Made by a program: the position numbers and the translations under genes. Below the pieces are notes generated by a model. The model did no database searches and was not told the DNA's origin. It saw only the letters and a list, made by a program, of their open reading frames with translations. A stretch of DNA of 64,000 nucleotides from Laguncularia racemosa (taxonomy: Eukaryota; Streptophyta; Magnoliopsida; Myrtales; Combretaceae): assembly GCA_037954665.1 (NCBI GenBank), contig JBBMOL010000081.1, forward strand, positions 2,836,313 to 2,900,312, given 5' to 3'. This document shows positions 1-12,077 of the stretch, piece after piece (the first letter of the stretch is position 1; each line of letters starts with the position of its first letter).

Positions 1-860
1 TTGAGGATATACTGTTCGAGTATGCTTTGCAATCTGACAAATTTCACAATGAAAAGATGCTGGACTTTTATTGGTAAATAATTTGGGAAACAATTTTGTA
101 AGGTACATAAAGCTAGGATGACCGAGACGATAATGTAACAATATAATTTCACTATTTTTATTGGCATTAGAATTTGACACAAAATTGAAAGACTAACAGA
201 TTCTGAGATTGGACACAACTTGCTTGAACCTATTGGTTTGAGGATCGACCACATGAGAGGAGATAGAGTCCAGAGCACAATTCAGCACTGCCAATCATCT
301 TCCTCGATTTCAAGTCCTGAAAAACACATAAGTTTGGATAAAATTTAGTAACACATTGAAGATCACGAGCCAATTTGCTATAAAAGATTACAATCCAAGT
401 TTGGAACATGGAGAACAAAGTTGAGATGCAACGCTTTAGTAAGTTGGATAGAACCTGTCCGAGCAATTTTTGAATTTGAGCCATCAGCAATACGGACAGA
501 AGAGTGATCATGACTTGACTTATAATTTTAGAGAAGAGCAGCATCTCCTGTCATGTGATTAGAAGCACCAGTGTCGACTATCCATGGCCTCATTCCTCCT
601 TTGTTAACATTGAAGGTTGTATATGAATCCATTTGAGCAACCAAACCACTCCCAGTAATGCTACCAATGTCAACTTTACCAAACAGTTTTTTTAGCAAGT
701 CCATTTGCTCTTTGCTGAATAGGCTAGGCTCATGAACAGGAGCTCTATCAGAGTTGGAAGCCACATGTGCTTTGCTGTCCCTATCAAACCGTGGCTTTGG
801 TTTCCAATCAGTCGGTTTGCCATGGAGCTTCCAGCAAGTCTCCTTGTAATGGCCTGGTTT
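1..860 (-). pseudogene. Copia-1 zinc knuckle, protease and pre-integrase, broken and partial
   Basis: After a TGA, the zinc knuckle CDYCKKPGHYKETC (CX2CX4HX4C) is readable. The protease motif DTGASNHMTG lies near 550-580. The pre-integrase segment follows, with LARDLQCVTKFYPNLCVF and then HYRLGHPSFMYLTKLFP. It ends with the CEICQIAKH zinc part at the window edge. At least one frameshift near 530 and one near 230 break the frame. Confidence 0.82.
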
Positions 861-1668
861 CTTACAATAATCACATCAAGGCCTTTCCCGTTTCTGACGA
901 TCTCCACCATTGTTGGATGATCGGACAGCAAGGGCAGATGCATCCAGAATTGAGGTAGGTTGTTCCTTAGATCCCATCATCACTTTCTTTCTACTTTCTT
1001 CACGCCTGACCTCTAAGAAAGCCTCCCTAATACCGGGCAATGGTTTAGTGCCCATAATTCGACCTCGAACATCATCCAATTCTCTGTTAAGTCCTAGGAA
1101 AAATTTGAACAACCTTTTTTGTTCCACAATCTTCTTGTAGGTTGCTGCATCTTCTTGACAATTCCATGAGTGAGTCTCAAATAAATCGAGTTGCTGCCAA
1201 TACCGCGTGAGGGTGTTATAATATTGAGTAACAGATTGCTCTCCTTGGCGGAAGTCATGAAAGTATAGATTCAACCTGAAATAACTCTGAAGTATTTTCA
1301 GAGCTGGAGTAAGTCTCTTTGGCAGCATCCCATATTTCCTTTGCTGTCCCAAAGAGCAAGAAGTTTTCACCTATGTTATTGTTCATGGAATTGATAAGCC
1401 ATGACATGATCATACTATTTTCGATCTTCCACTTTCTGAAATTCGGATCTGTGATCTCTGGCATGGCTACTGCTCCGGTGAGATATTCATCCTTTCCCTT
1501 ACAACAAATAAACAGTAACACGGATTGTGACCACTATAAATAATTATGGCCATTTAATTTGTGTCCTATGATAAGAATAGGAGAAGAATCACCGTAACCA
1601 AGGCTAGAAATTTCAGAATTGATTCCTAATTCCGAGACCGTGATGTCAGATGTTTGTGATGAAGCCAT
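861..1668 (-). pseudogene. Copia-1 gag, broken
   Basis: The frame starts MASSQTSDITVSELG and contains the gag hallmark KLNGHNYL followed by an in-frame TAG before WSQSVLLF. A second segment shows FRKWKIENSMIMSWLINSM and KEIWDAAKETYS, then a frameshift near 1280. The next frame contains LTRYWQQLDLFETHSWNC and IVEQKRLFKFFLGLNRELDD. These are the UBN2-type gag features of plant Copia elements. Gag packages the RNA and forms the particle; this copy cannot do so. Confidence 0.85.
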
Positions 1669-1966
1669 TCCAGATTTTGGCACATTTCAAATATTGCAAA
1701 GAAAATGTTGTCACGAGGATAGAAACTGACCAGCAACTGATGTCCGAAGAAGAAGAGGGCTGGGAAAGAGATGAATACTGACCAGCGTGATGTATTAAAG
1801 AGGAGATGAATACTGACCAGGAGATGAAAGATTGGCCAGAGATGAATACTGACCAGCTGGCTGAAAGAGCACGTCGTGACGCTAGAGTGTGAATGTGAAA
1901 GGATCTGTGCTGTCGGAGCCCTAGCTAAGGTGGAGAAAGCAACGACAGAAACACGTCAAAGAGAAT

Positions 1967-1979
1967 GGCTTTGATGCCA
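1967..1979 (-). other. Primer-binding site of Copia-1
   Basis: TGGCATCAAAGCC directly follows the LTR on the minus strand. It resembles the usual plant Copia site complementary to the 3' end of initiator methionine tRNA (TGGTATCAGAGC type). Confidence 0.7.
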
Positions 1980-2244
1980 TGAAGAGATTTGGAATTTTTC
2001 TTATTCTCTCTTGAACAAAAATTATTACATTGACATATATATATATATATACAAAGGAAATCTAATAAAGGAAATAAAACCCACTAGTTTAATTCTGTCC
2101 TAGAAATTAGAAAGCAGAATCATAGGAAAAGATCACAACCGATCTCTTCTTTTATTCCTAAAAAAAACTTTCCTAAAGATATAACTTTCCTAATTTTAAC
2201 TTTCCTAAAATATAAATATAGCTCTAACTTTTGAATCTTCAACA
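1980..2244 (-). repeat. 5' LTR of Copia-1
   Basis: The 265-bp LTR starts TGTTGAAGATTC on the minus strand and ends TCTCTTCA directly before the primer-binding site. It contains a short TA run near 2035-2052. The partner LTR is outside the window, so no target duplication can be checked. Confidence 0.75.
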
Positions 2245-2730
2245 AGCAATGATGTAAATTTTTTATCAAAAAGTGAATAGGAATTATGTAAATTTAAATC
2301 ACAAACAACTAACTCTAAAATCACAAACTTCACACTCTATTACTTGTGCTTTTAAGATATAAACTCAATTTAAAACCTAGTCAAATGGATGAATTTAGAA
2401 TGGACATATGAAGGAAGATCTAAGGGAAGTATTTCTATCCAAATGTTTTGAATTGGTTCTTCAGATTGAAAAGGATGATTTGACTAACGATAATCTTATT
2501 CAAAAGTAGACAATGTCTAGATGATTTTTTAATTTCTTTTTTAAAAAATATATTTGAACCAGGGTTTGAACCACAGAATTGAAATGAACATTGTGTTTAG
2601 ATTAAAGCAAGTGAGGGAAGTGCAGAGAAGCAGGGAAAATGATGAGAAATCTTCTGTTTCGAACCACTATATGAGAAGACAAATGGGTGAATTGAGAAGA
2701 AATTTCTACCCTATGTATTTTTTTGGGTAC
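2245..2730. other. Intronic sequence without recognised features
   Basis: The stretch is AT-rich and lies between the Copia-1 LTR and the poly(A) end of LINE-A. A 69-codon open frame on the plus strand has no family resemblance. I see nothing functional here. Confidence 0.5.
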
Positions 2731-2934
2731 ATTCTTTTTTTTTTTTCCCTTTTTTGCTTTTAATTAATTAGATAAGAACTTGCAAAGGAAATGGGGTATA
2801 ATCCCTGTACATAGCAAGGAAAAAAAAGAAAAGCTGTTGACCATAAACAAGGATTGTACCTAACCATCTATAGGCTCAGCTAACAAATATGCAACTACTA
2901 CAAAAACTGATACATGCATATCATTAACTCATCT

Positions 2935-3026
2935 AACAACAAATTCTATTAAAGAGGCGTATGCACCATAGGGTTCTTCTAACAACAAATTCTATTAAAG
3001 AGGCTTGTGCACCATAGGGTTCTTCT
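2935..3026 (-). repeat. 46-bp tandem duplication in the LINE-A 3' end
   Basis: Two adjacent copies occupy 2935-2980 and 2981-3026. They share AACAACAAATTCTATTAAAG and CACCATAGGGTTCTTCT and differ at only two positions. Confidence 0.9.
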
Positions 3027-3232
3027 AGCCAAAGTCATCAAAATACAAAGGGGCTAATCCTAATTTTCTTTTGTTGCATTCTCCCCATATAAGATATAAA
3101 GTCGCAGCTACCATCTTCTTCCATCTCATGCACATACCATGATGGGGACAGGAAAGAAGCATGGTGCAAGGAAATGCTTCTTTTACAAATAGGCCAACTT
3201 TGAGAGGTTTGAATAACATTCCAAAGGTCCTT

Positions 3233-3247
3233 AGCATAAGTACATTT
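3233..3247. repeat. Target-site duplication of LINE-B, left copy
   Basis: AGCATAAGTACATTT here and AGCATAAGCACATTT at 18136-18150 differ by one base. The two copies bound LINE-B together with everything later inserted into it. LINE-A coding sequence continues across them (FFKCAYA on one side, CTYAKDLW on the other). Confidence 0.8.
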
Positions 3248-6200
3248 TTTTTAAAGGATAAAACATCAGATTTATATATATTTTAATATAAGCAGTTACA
3301 AGACAAAAGATATACATAGAAAATGTGCACTCGTAAGGGGGACCTAAGCTGTCACATTTGATACCCGTATAAACAAAAGGGTTACCAAAGTCGAGAACAG
3401 GCTATACAATCAAGGGGAGTTTGAGATAGTTGCTACACAAAAAATAATAGTATGAATTACGTCCACAACTATTTTAGTACTCAATCCTGATCTTTTTTTA
3501 CTTCTTTCTTTCCATACATAGTAGATAACAAAACCAGAAGTTAATTTCCAAATTGAGGGCAAACTAGGACCCACTGAATTAAAGAAATCCAAAATATCCA
3601 AGGCATGGCTTAACTATAAGAGAGCTGAAGGCAGCTATTCTTCCATTTTCTTCCAAATAGTTTGAGCAAAAACACATTTAAAAAACAGGTGGTTATGTGT
3701 TTTCTCCTCTTCTACAAAGAAAACAAATATTTTGGGATGTTAAACCCCAGCACACCAACTTATCAAGTGTTGTTAACTTTTGGAGAGCTACTAACCACAT
3801 AATAAAGGAGAACCACGATGGTAGCTTACTATTCCACACAAAATTTCGTCAAAGGACAGTGGGCCTAAATTGACTTAGTGAAGCATAAGCCAACTTAATT
3901 GAAAACTCAGATGGGGGTTTCTCTTTCCATACTAATCTATCCTCCTTATTGACATGTGGCGTTATAGACCCATTCAAATCCATCCTCGCTTGCTCCCAAA
4001 AATCACCAGGTGGCCAATCCCATCCTACATCATTTACAATACAACATAACCTAGCATTTTTAGAAAGTCCTAAAGAATAAATTTCATATTCACTTAGCCA
4101 GGATGCCAAAGCCCTTTTGGCTACATCATTTATAATACAATATAACCTAGCATCTTTAGGTAGTCCTGAAGAATAAATTTCACATTCACTTAGCCAGGAT
4201 GCCAAAGCCCCTTTTGGGTGCCAATCATCATACCATAGGGAGATTGAATTACCATTCCCAACTTCCCACTTAAACAAGCATTTAGCTGAAGGTCTAAGTT
4301 GAAGAATTCTACACCAAGAGCAAGAGCAGTTTGCTATAATTCTCATCAAAAAAAAATTTTGTCCTTAATCAATTTGAATCTTACCCAACTAGGCCAAAGC
4401 GTGTCCTTGCTATTGGAACAAGGGTACCACATACGTTTCAATTGGGCAGCCTTGTTCCATACCACCAAATCAAGGATGCCAAGACCACCTGTGCTTTTGA
4501 TTTGCAGCATGAATCCCAATCAACCTTTGATCTCGCTCTCAAATGTTCATTTCCATTCCATAGGAACCAGCTCATCTTTATGCCCAAGGATTTGAGAATA
4601 TTCTTTGACAGTATAAAAATGGAGGACTAATAGACTTGTAAAGAAAAGAGGACGCTTTTAACCAATTGCAACCAACCAGCATAGGATAACACTTTGCAGG
4701 TCCAATGGTTGATGATCTTGGAGAACTTTTCAATAAGGAAATGGCATGTGGCCTTATTAGGCTTCAATGATGACAAGGGAATGCCCAAGTACCTAATTGG
4801 GACATCTTCAAGAGGAAACCCTAAAATCTGAATAATACCTTCCTTAACTGGCATTGGCATCTCACTCATGAAAATGTTACTCTTCAATAGACTAGCTTTG
4901 AGACCAGCCAAAGTATAGAATTCCTTAAGGCCTTCTTTGACTAAGGCTGCTGATTTCAAATCTTCTTTCAAGAATATCATCACATCATCTGCAAAACAAA
5001 GATGGTTAATGCGCTCCTTATGAAATCTCCAATGGTAGGAAAATTCTTTCCTTCTACCAATTCCTATCATCATACATAAGAAGAATTCCATAACTAGAAC
5101 AAAAAGGTAGGGTGAGATTGGATCACCTTACCTTAATCACCTTGAACTTAGAAGGAAGCCAACAAGCTCACCATTCAAATTCATAGAAAATTCAGGAGTA
5201 GAATTGCACTTCATAACCCAATGGGTGAATTGTGGTGGGAACTCCAAAGTCCTCATAAGCAGTTCAAGAAAGCACCAAGGTTGTTTTTGTGGTAACACAA
5301 AAGGTGGTTTTGAGCCACAAACACATTATTGACAATCCTTCTCTCTTTCAAAAACGCTATTTGTTCCTTACCAACGAGATAAGGTAAGACTACCTTGAGA
5401 CGTTCTACCAAGATTTTTGAAATGCATTTGTATAAAGTATTACAACACGAGATGAGACGATAGTTTGACAAGGAAGAAGGGTTAATGGATTTTGAGACTA
5501 GAGAACCTAACGTTGAATTAATGAATTTCAGTAATATACCGGAAGTAAACAAATCTTTGATGACTAAGCTGACATCTTCACATATGACATCTAGGCATGA
5601 TGAAAGCAATTCACATTATAGCCATCCGGACCCATGGCTTTATCAAGTGCCATCAAGTCAAAAGTTGATCCAATCTCTCATCAGAAACCAGTTTCACTAA
5701 AACATCCCAATCTACCCTTTTGATCCCTTTGGAGACCAGCACCTCCAGCTTGTCATACAAGTGGCAAGGCGAGTGGGGCTCCTTCAAAAGGTCCTCAAAA
5801 TACTCAATGGTATGCTCTTTTATCTCATGAGGGTCTAATAACCTTTGGCCTTCACTATTTATTAGTGACCAAACAGTAACTCTATGATGCTTCTGTTTTA
5901 AGGATTGGAAAAAGAACTTAATGGTTCGATCACCAAGTTTGAACCATGAGATTCTCGATTTCTACTTAAGAAAAGATTCCTCTCTAAACTAAGGAAGTAA
6001 AACCCTTTGAAAGCCCTTTTTTCTCTTCCATGTCAGCTTAATGAGGATTGAAACGATTAAACTCTTGTACATCATGCAATCTCATTCTGGCATCCTAAGC
6101 CCGCCACTGAATGTTGGAGTAAAACTATCCATTCAACTTTCTCCACTCCTTAAGCATTTTAAGCTTTGTTACTACTTGGTATATGGGAGTTCCTTCAATT

Positions 6201-6682
6201 TTCTTACTCCATACCTGTTGAACTAATAACTTTGAAGCCCTAATGCGTCAACCAACAATTAAAGAATTTGAAAGGTGGTCTACATATAGCAGGAGCCAAA
6301 TTCAGATGGATGAGCTATATCTGATATACCAAGGTACCCCACTTGAACTTCAGAGAACAGGAACTTCTCTAGCCAAGACTAATTTATCACTGCCCTATCC
6401 AAACGCTTAAAAATAGGGTTGGTTGGACAGCAATTTGATCACATGTAAAGAGCCCCAGTAGAGTGCATATCTTCCAAGCTTGCATCCAAACAAAACTCAT
6501 TCAAGTCATTCATACCTTTTGTGATGATTTCATTCCCACCAACCTTATCATTGAGTTCATGGCAATCATTAAAATCCCCAATATGATTAGCCAAGGTTTA
6601 GACATATTATTACTCAACTACCTCAATTCATACCGTAAAGATTGCCTAGTTACCCCACTATTAGAACCATAGGTAAAAGTAG
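3248..6682 (-). mobile_element. LINE-B, ORF2 part (endonuclease to 3' tail), decayed
   Basis: This is an L1-type element on the minus strand. From 6682 downward it shows an endonuclease remnant (FTYGSNSG, then PWLIILG where GDFN is expected, then NPIFKRLDRA). The reverse transcriptase follows (YRLISCCNTLYKCISK near 5450 and INHLCFADDVMIF near 4990), then IRYLGIPLSSLKP, the zf-RVT linker and the C-terminal VIYYVWKERSKKR near 3520. Many stops and frameshifts break it. Its poly(A) end meets the left target duplication at 3233-3247. It is cut at 6683 by Copia-2. Confidence 0.82.
4025..4217 (-). repeat. Tandem duplication of about 97 bp inside LINE-B ORF2
   Basis: Copies at 4025-4120 and 4121-4217 are about 90 percent identical and keep the frame. 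The encoded segment LASWLSE-EIYS-GL-K-ARL-CI-NDV appears twice in a row within the linker before the zf-RVT region. Confidence 0.88.
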
Positions 6683-6839
6683 TGTTATGAAATAGGGATG
6701 TAAATATTAGAAATAAGTTGTATTATTTTTTTCCTTTTTTAAAATTATTCTATTTCCCCATTTATAATATAGTTCATGTATATATATAAACTTATATATT
6801 ATTTGAATGAAATATAAAAAAAGTATTCTCCAATGTACA
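6683..6839 (+). repeat. 5' LTR of Copia-2
   Basis: The 157-bp LTR runs from TGTTATGAAATAGGG to CTCCAATGTACA. It is nearly the same sequence, by eye, as the 159-bp LTR of Copia-4 at 32941-33099, in the opposite orientation. Confidence 0.82.
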
Positions 6840-7602
6840 GGGTATCAGAGCAAATCCCTAGGATTTAATTTTTTCTCGTTTCTCTCTCCAGTGTTCTTCG
6901 GTTGCCCAATGAGCAACCTAAAAATCTGCTGTGTGTGATTACGGAGTTTAAAGGTAGAAGGTCTGCCGTGTTTGGTACCAAATGACCACTAGTTGACGAC
7001 CTCTTGTCCTCTGACGTAACAACACATTAGACCTTGTGTCACTAGCATTCTCTTGTTCTTTGTTTTGTTAGGTTGAATGGTGTCTTTAGAGGAGGAGAGC
7101 CATCTCATTGTGAGCATGTTGAGGAGGAGTGTCATCTCATTGCGAGTGCATCAATAAACTCCGAAGGTGCTCTAGCTAGCGTGTGAGTCTCACACGCCAC
7201 CAAAAGCTTACGCTATGAGTTCATTTTGTTGGCATGTGGAGGTACATGACAAGCTATTTCGTCCTCCAACCACCATCTATGGTGTTGCTAACCACTTATC
7301 TTCCCCTTTTGTAAGTCGTTTAGTTATTCCATCTTGCGGGTCGTCCTTGGTTTGCGTGTTTTGCAACATACTGCTTGTCTTGATTGTTGCACTTAATCAA
7401 AGAGATTTACAGAAGTAAGAGTTCCACGTTGTTCCCCTCCTAATTTAGATTTTGTGGTAAAGTATTGGTTGGTTGATTTTCAATTTCTCTAGATGAAGAA
7501 CTCTTATCAGCAAAGTTGTTGAATTAGTTATAGAGTTTTATCTATAGTTCCGTTTTGTGATTTCTATTCAACTGCAACTACTTGAATTTAATTTGGGCAT
7601 AC

Positions 7603-8560
7603 ATGGGTGATGAGCAAAAGACAACAGTGATGGCTGATTTTGTTCCAGTAATATCTCGAATCACATAATATAAATTAAATGGTTCAAATTATCTGAATTG
7701 GTGTAAGACTATTAGAATATACCTATGGAGTATTTCTAAAGACGATCATCTTACTAATGATCCTCCATCTAATGATGCTCATAAGAATTGTTGAAAAATG
7801 ATGTTAAATTATTTTTGCAAATCAGAAATTGCATTGATACTAAGATAATTAGTTTGATTAATCATTATAAATAAATCAAAGAGTTAATGGAATATTTAGA
7901 GTTTCTATATTTAGGGAAGGGAAATCTCCCTCGTATAAATGAAGTATATAAGAAATTTTATCGTCCTGAGCAAAATGATCAATCTTTTTGAGCATATTTT
8001 ATGAAATTTAAGAAGGTATATCATGAATTAAATGTTTTGTTGCCATTTAGTACCGGTATTAAAGTACAACAATCACAACAGGAAAGGGTGGCATTTATGA
8101 GTTTCTTAATGGGACTTAGTCCTTAGCTTGAGATTACTAAGTCTCATATTTTGTTTAGTACCGATATTTCTTCCCTACATAAGATTTTCACTAGAGTTCT
8201 TAGAACAAAAGCAAACACTTTTATCATATCTCCTACTCTATTCTTGAGTACTCTTGTCAGTCGCAATAGTAGATTGAGAATTTCAAGATCCCCTATTCAA
8301 AATTATAACAAAAGAAGTAGTTGAAGTCAAAATTCAGGGGAAGCTTAGTGCTGTTATTGTCATCAGGGTGGTCATACTAAGCACATTTGTCAAAAACTAC
8401 TCAACGAAACTTAGAAGCCTCACTCAGCTCATATTCCATCTTCAAAACAGACAGTTAATATATCTACAAAGGAATTTGCTAAATTCCTTCAATATTAGGA
8501 AACATAGAAAACTTCAACTCATTCTGTCACTGCACTCGTCGAGCCAAGTAATCCAGATAA
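7603..8560 (+). pseudogene. Copia-2 gag, broken
   Basis: The frame starts MGDEQKTTVMADFVPVIS. KLNGSNYLNWCKTIRIYLW appears after a stop and is typical of this gag family. Numerous stops and frameshifts follow, and the zinc-knuckle region near 8350 (CHQGGHTKHIC) is only partly readable. Confidence 0.75.
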
Positions 8561-11205
8561 GTGCTTAGTTTCCTTCACCTAGCAATGGGTCATTGACTCA
8601 GGTGCTACTGATCATATGACAAGTAATTTTAGTCTTTTCAACATTTTTTCACCACACACCTCTTCTTTCGTAGTTACTTTAGCAGATGGTTCTACATCAT
8701 CAGTTTTGGAGTTTGGCAATGTTTAACCTACTCCATTCCTTTCTCTATCATTTGTTTTAACTATACCAAATTTCTCCTTCAATTTAATTTCTGTAAGCAA
8801 AATCACTCGTGCTCTAAATTGTAGTGTTGCATTTTTTCCTGATTATTGTCTATTTTGAGATCTTTCGATGAAGAAAGATTATTGATAAATGATATGTGTC
8901 AGGAGGTCTCTGTGTTCTGGATACTCAAGCAAATGTCTCCTAGCCCATTGCTTGCTCAAGTGTCTTAACACCTTTTGAAGCTCATGGCCAATTGAGCCAT
9001 CCTTCTCTCTCTACCTTGAAGAAATTGTGTCCTCAGTTTCAAAGTGTGTCATCTTTACATTGTGAGTCATGTCAATTTGCTAAACACCATCATCAAACTT
9101 ATGTTCCCCGTGTCAATAAAAGAACTAGTGCTCCTTTTGAGTTAGTACATTCAGATGTTTAGGGTTCTTATCCAGTTGCATCTAAAACCAGAGCTCGTTA
9201 TTTTATTACTTCTGTTGATATTTTTTCTTGAATGACTTGGATTTATTTAATGAAAAATCGTTCTAGGTTGTTTTCTCATTTCATTGCCTTTTGTGCTGAA
9301 ATTCAAACTCAATTTAACACTTCGATATGAATTTTGAGAAGTGACAACGCCAAAGAATATTTATCTGATGTATTTACCAAACATGGCATTATTCATCAAT
9401 CTTCATGTGTTGATACACTATCTCAAAATGGTGTGGCTAAAAGAAAGAATGGATATCTTCTTGAGACAACTAGAGCACTATTATTTCAAACACACGTTCC
9501 TAAACATTTTTAGGCTAAAGCTGTGTCCACAGCATGCTTCCTAATTAACCATATGCCATCATCTGTTCTTAAAGGTGAGGTTCCTTACAACATTCTTTTC
9601 CCTACAAAATCCTTATTCCTCATTGAGCCTCATATATTTGGCAGTACATCTTTTGTTTGAGATGTCCACCCCCATCTCACCAAACTTGATTCTAAATTTG
9701 TGAAATGTGTTTTCTTAGGTTATTCTCATTTATAGAAAGGTTATTTCTGTTATTGTCCCAGTCTTAATAAATTTCTTACATCTGAAGATGCTACCTTTAT
9801 GGAACAGTCCTTTCTTTCCTACTTCATCTGAGCCAATTGATAGTAAGGGGGAGAATGATGATTTATCGGTTTACCATATTACCTATCAATCCTCAAATGT
9901 TGAATCCGCACCATTGTCTCACCCACCAATTTGTCATGTGTATACCAGATGTCAGAATCCTCCTATCACATGCCCAGCTCCAGTCTATTCTTCGGCATTT
10001 GATCCAATAGATAATGATCTTGATCTCCTAATTGCTCTTCACAAAGGTAAATGACAATGCACTTACCATATTTCATCATTTGTGTCATATGATCACTTAT
10101 CATCTACCTCATGTTTGTTTGTTGCCTCTCTTGATACTATATCTATTCCTAAAACTATTCATAAGGCCTTATCTCATCTTGGCTAGCGTATGGCAATGAT
10201 AGAGGAGATGAATGCATTAGATGCTAATGTACTTGGGATTTGGTTAATTTACCTATAGAGAAAAAGGCTATTGGATGTAAATGGGTATTTGCAGTTAAAA
10301 GTCAATCTCGATGGATCTATTGCTCACCTCAAAGTCTGTCTTGTTGCTAAGGGCTATGCCTAAACCTATGGTGTAGATTATTCCGATACCTTCCCTCCTA
10401 TTGGCTAAATTAACATCTATTCATTTGTTCATGCCTATGGCAACTACTAATGATTAGCCATTATATTAGTTAGATATAAAGAATGCCTTCTTACATGATG
10501 ATCTACAAGAAGTCTATATGGAGCAACCACTTGGTTTTGTTGCTCAGGGGGAGAATGAGAAAGTTTGTTATCTTTGGAAATCACCATATGGTTTGAAGCA
10601 GAGTCCTCAAGCTTGGTTTAGCAAATTTAGTAAGGTAGTTGAAGGGTTTGGAATGACCAAGAGTAAATCTAATCATTCAATGTTTTATAGACTCTCTCCG
10701 TCCGGCATTATCCTTCTTATTATGTATGTGGATGATATCATTATTAAAGGTAATGATGATATAGGTATATCTTCCTTGAAAACTTTTCTTCAAAGCTAGT
10801 TCCACACCAAGGATTTAGGGTCTTTGAAGTATTTTTTAGGAGTTGACGTAATGAGGAGCAAGAAAGGTATTTTTCTATCTCAACAGAAATATGTGCTTGA
10901 CTTGTTCATAGAGACAAGAAAGTTAGTTGCAAAACCATATAGTACTCCATTGCCACCTAATTTACAACTCACCAAAGACAAAGAGTTATTGGATAATCCT
11001 GAGAGGTATAGAACATTAGTGGAAAAGTTGAACTATCTTACAGAAAGTCATCCTGATATTGCATATTCTGTTAATGTTGTGAGTTAGTTTGTCTTCTCCA
11101 ACGATTCATCACTAGGTTCCAATGGAACATATTTTGTGTTGCTTGAAGAGTGCTCCTGGATGAAGTATAGTGTATAAAAATCATGGTCACTCTAATATAG
11201 TGTTT
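8561..11205 (+). pseudogene. Copia-2 pol (protease, integrase, reverse transcriptase), broken
   Basis: The protease motif VIDSGATDHMT is at about 8590-8620. The pre-integrase zinc part CESCQFAKHHHQTYVPRVNK is near 9065 and the integrase core piece WIYLMKNRSRLFSHF near 9240. The reverse transcriptase is split into frames, with GLKQSPQAWFSKF near 10600, the active-site box MYVDDII near 10725 and KYFLGVDVMRSKKGIFLSQQ near 10830. Pol copies RNA to DNA and integrates it. This copy has many stops and lacks most of RNase H. Confidence 0.82.
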
Positions 11206-11294
11206 TCCAACCTCCAATTTTACTACAAGTGTCCCCATACTCTTTGAATTCTAGGTGCTTTCTCCTTCGTTTCAACAATGCTCAACAAAGGTAC
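11206..11294 (-). mobile_element. LINE-B endonuclease scrap between two Copia insertions
   Basis: Read on the minus strand this gives LLSIVETKEKAPRIQRVWGH. It fits the LLETK-type catalytic glutamate segment near residue 36 of plant LINE endonucleases. It lies exactly between the end of Copia-2 and the LTR of Copia-3, in the order and strand expected if LINE-B was split twice. Confidence 0.55.
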
Positions 11295-11479
11295 TGTGGG
11301 AAAATATGGTTAATAGATTTATTTTAAGAAAGTAGTGCTATAAATATTGTAATTATAGAATCAAACTAAATAAAGAGATTTTGTTATCTTTAGAAGATTT
11401 TGTTATCAGTTTTTTTAATTTGTATATAAGTGATTTATTGTTAATAAAAAAATACATACTTTTTTAGTATTTTATGTTA
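11295..11479 (+). repeat. 5' LTR of Copia-3
   Basis: The LTR is about 185 bp and starts TGTGGGAAAATATGG. It ends TTATGTTA just before the primer-binding site, so the usual final CA has become TA. The five bases before it are GGTAC. Confidence 0.65.
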
Positions 11480-12077
11480 TAGTATCAAAGCTTCTAGGGT
11501 TTACAAAGTCGTAATTTTTTTTTTTCGTCCTTCATCGTCGGAACCCTAATTTTTCGGCCTTCATCATCGAAATTCTCTTAAACCCGACTAGCTCCCACGC
11601 CATGAGTCACCGATGATGCCAAAAGTCGTTGAAGACATCATGAGTCACCTAAGATGCTGTGAGTAGGCTTGGGTCGTTGGGCAAACTCGCACAAACTACA
11701 GTGGCACGATCTACGATAGTTGTGGGTCGCCGGAGCAAGTAAGGTTATTAGAATTCTTTATCCATCTTCGTTGACGTTTCGGTTGGTCATCGAAGTCGCT
11801 ACGGTCACCAGAGCGATGGTTTTGTTGGTCGTCGGAGTCACTAAGGTCACCGGAGCGATGGTTTTGTTGGTCGCCGAAGTAGCTAGGGTCACTGGAATCC
11901 GTGTTCCTTCTTTTGCAGCATTGCCAAGGTCACCGGAATCCGTGTAAGAGGGCAGCCTTTGTTTTGTGTGCTCCTCCATTCTTCTCCATTCCTTCTCTGT
12001 TCTTCTTCAGCCGGCCTTAATTGCTGGTAGTTTTTTTTTATCCTTATCCCTACGACCAGCCAGCCTTAATAGCTACA

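Larger units (their letters stand above)
1..2244 (-). mobile_element. Copia-1 LTR retrotransposon, 5' part, cut by the window edge
   Basis: A Ty1/Copia element is read on the minus strand. In order it shows the 5' LTR (1980-2244), a primer-binding site, gag, a zinc knuckle, protease and the start of the integrase region, which leaves the window at position 1. Gag and pol are broken by stops and frameshifts, so it is a dead copy. The leader between primer-binding site and gag (1669-1966) is non-coding. Confidence 0.88.
2731..3247 (-). mobile_element. LINE-A, 3' part (C-terminal coding end, 3'UTR and poly(A))
   Basis: Read on the minus strand, CTYAKDLWNVIQ is followed by MVAATLYLIWGECNKRK. This is the usual C-terminal end of plant L1-type ORF2 after the zinc-binding zf-RVT region. 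A 3'UTR follows and ends in an A-rich tail (the T/C-rich run at 2731-2763). The upstream part of the same element resumes at 18136, after LINE-B. Confidence 0.75.
6683..11205 (+). mobile_element. Copia-2 LTR retrotransposon inside LINE-B, 3'-truncated
   Basis: The element has a 5' LTR, a primer-binding site GGGTATCAGAGCA at 6840, a leader of about 760 bp, then heavily mutated gag, protease, integrase and reverse transcriptase. The RNase H region stops near 11205, where LINE-B endonuclease sequence resumes. No 3' LTR is present. The leader and LTR are closely similar to those of Copia-4 at 30262-33099. Confidence 0.85.
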
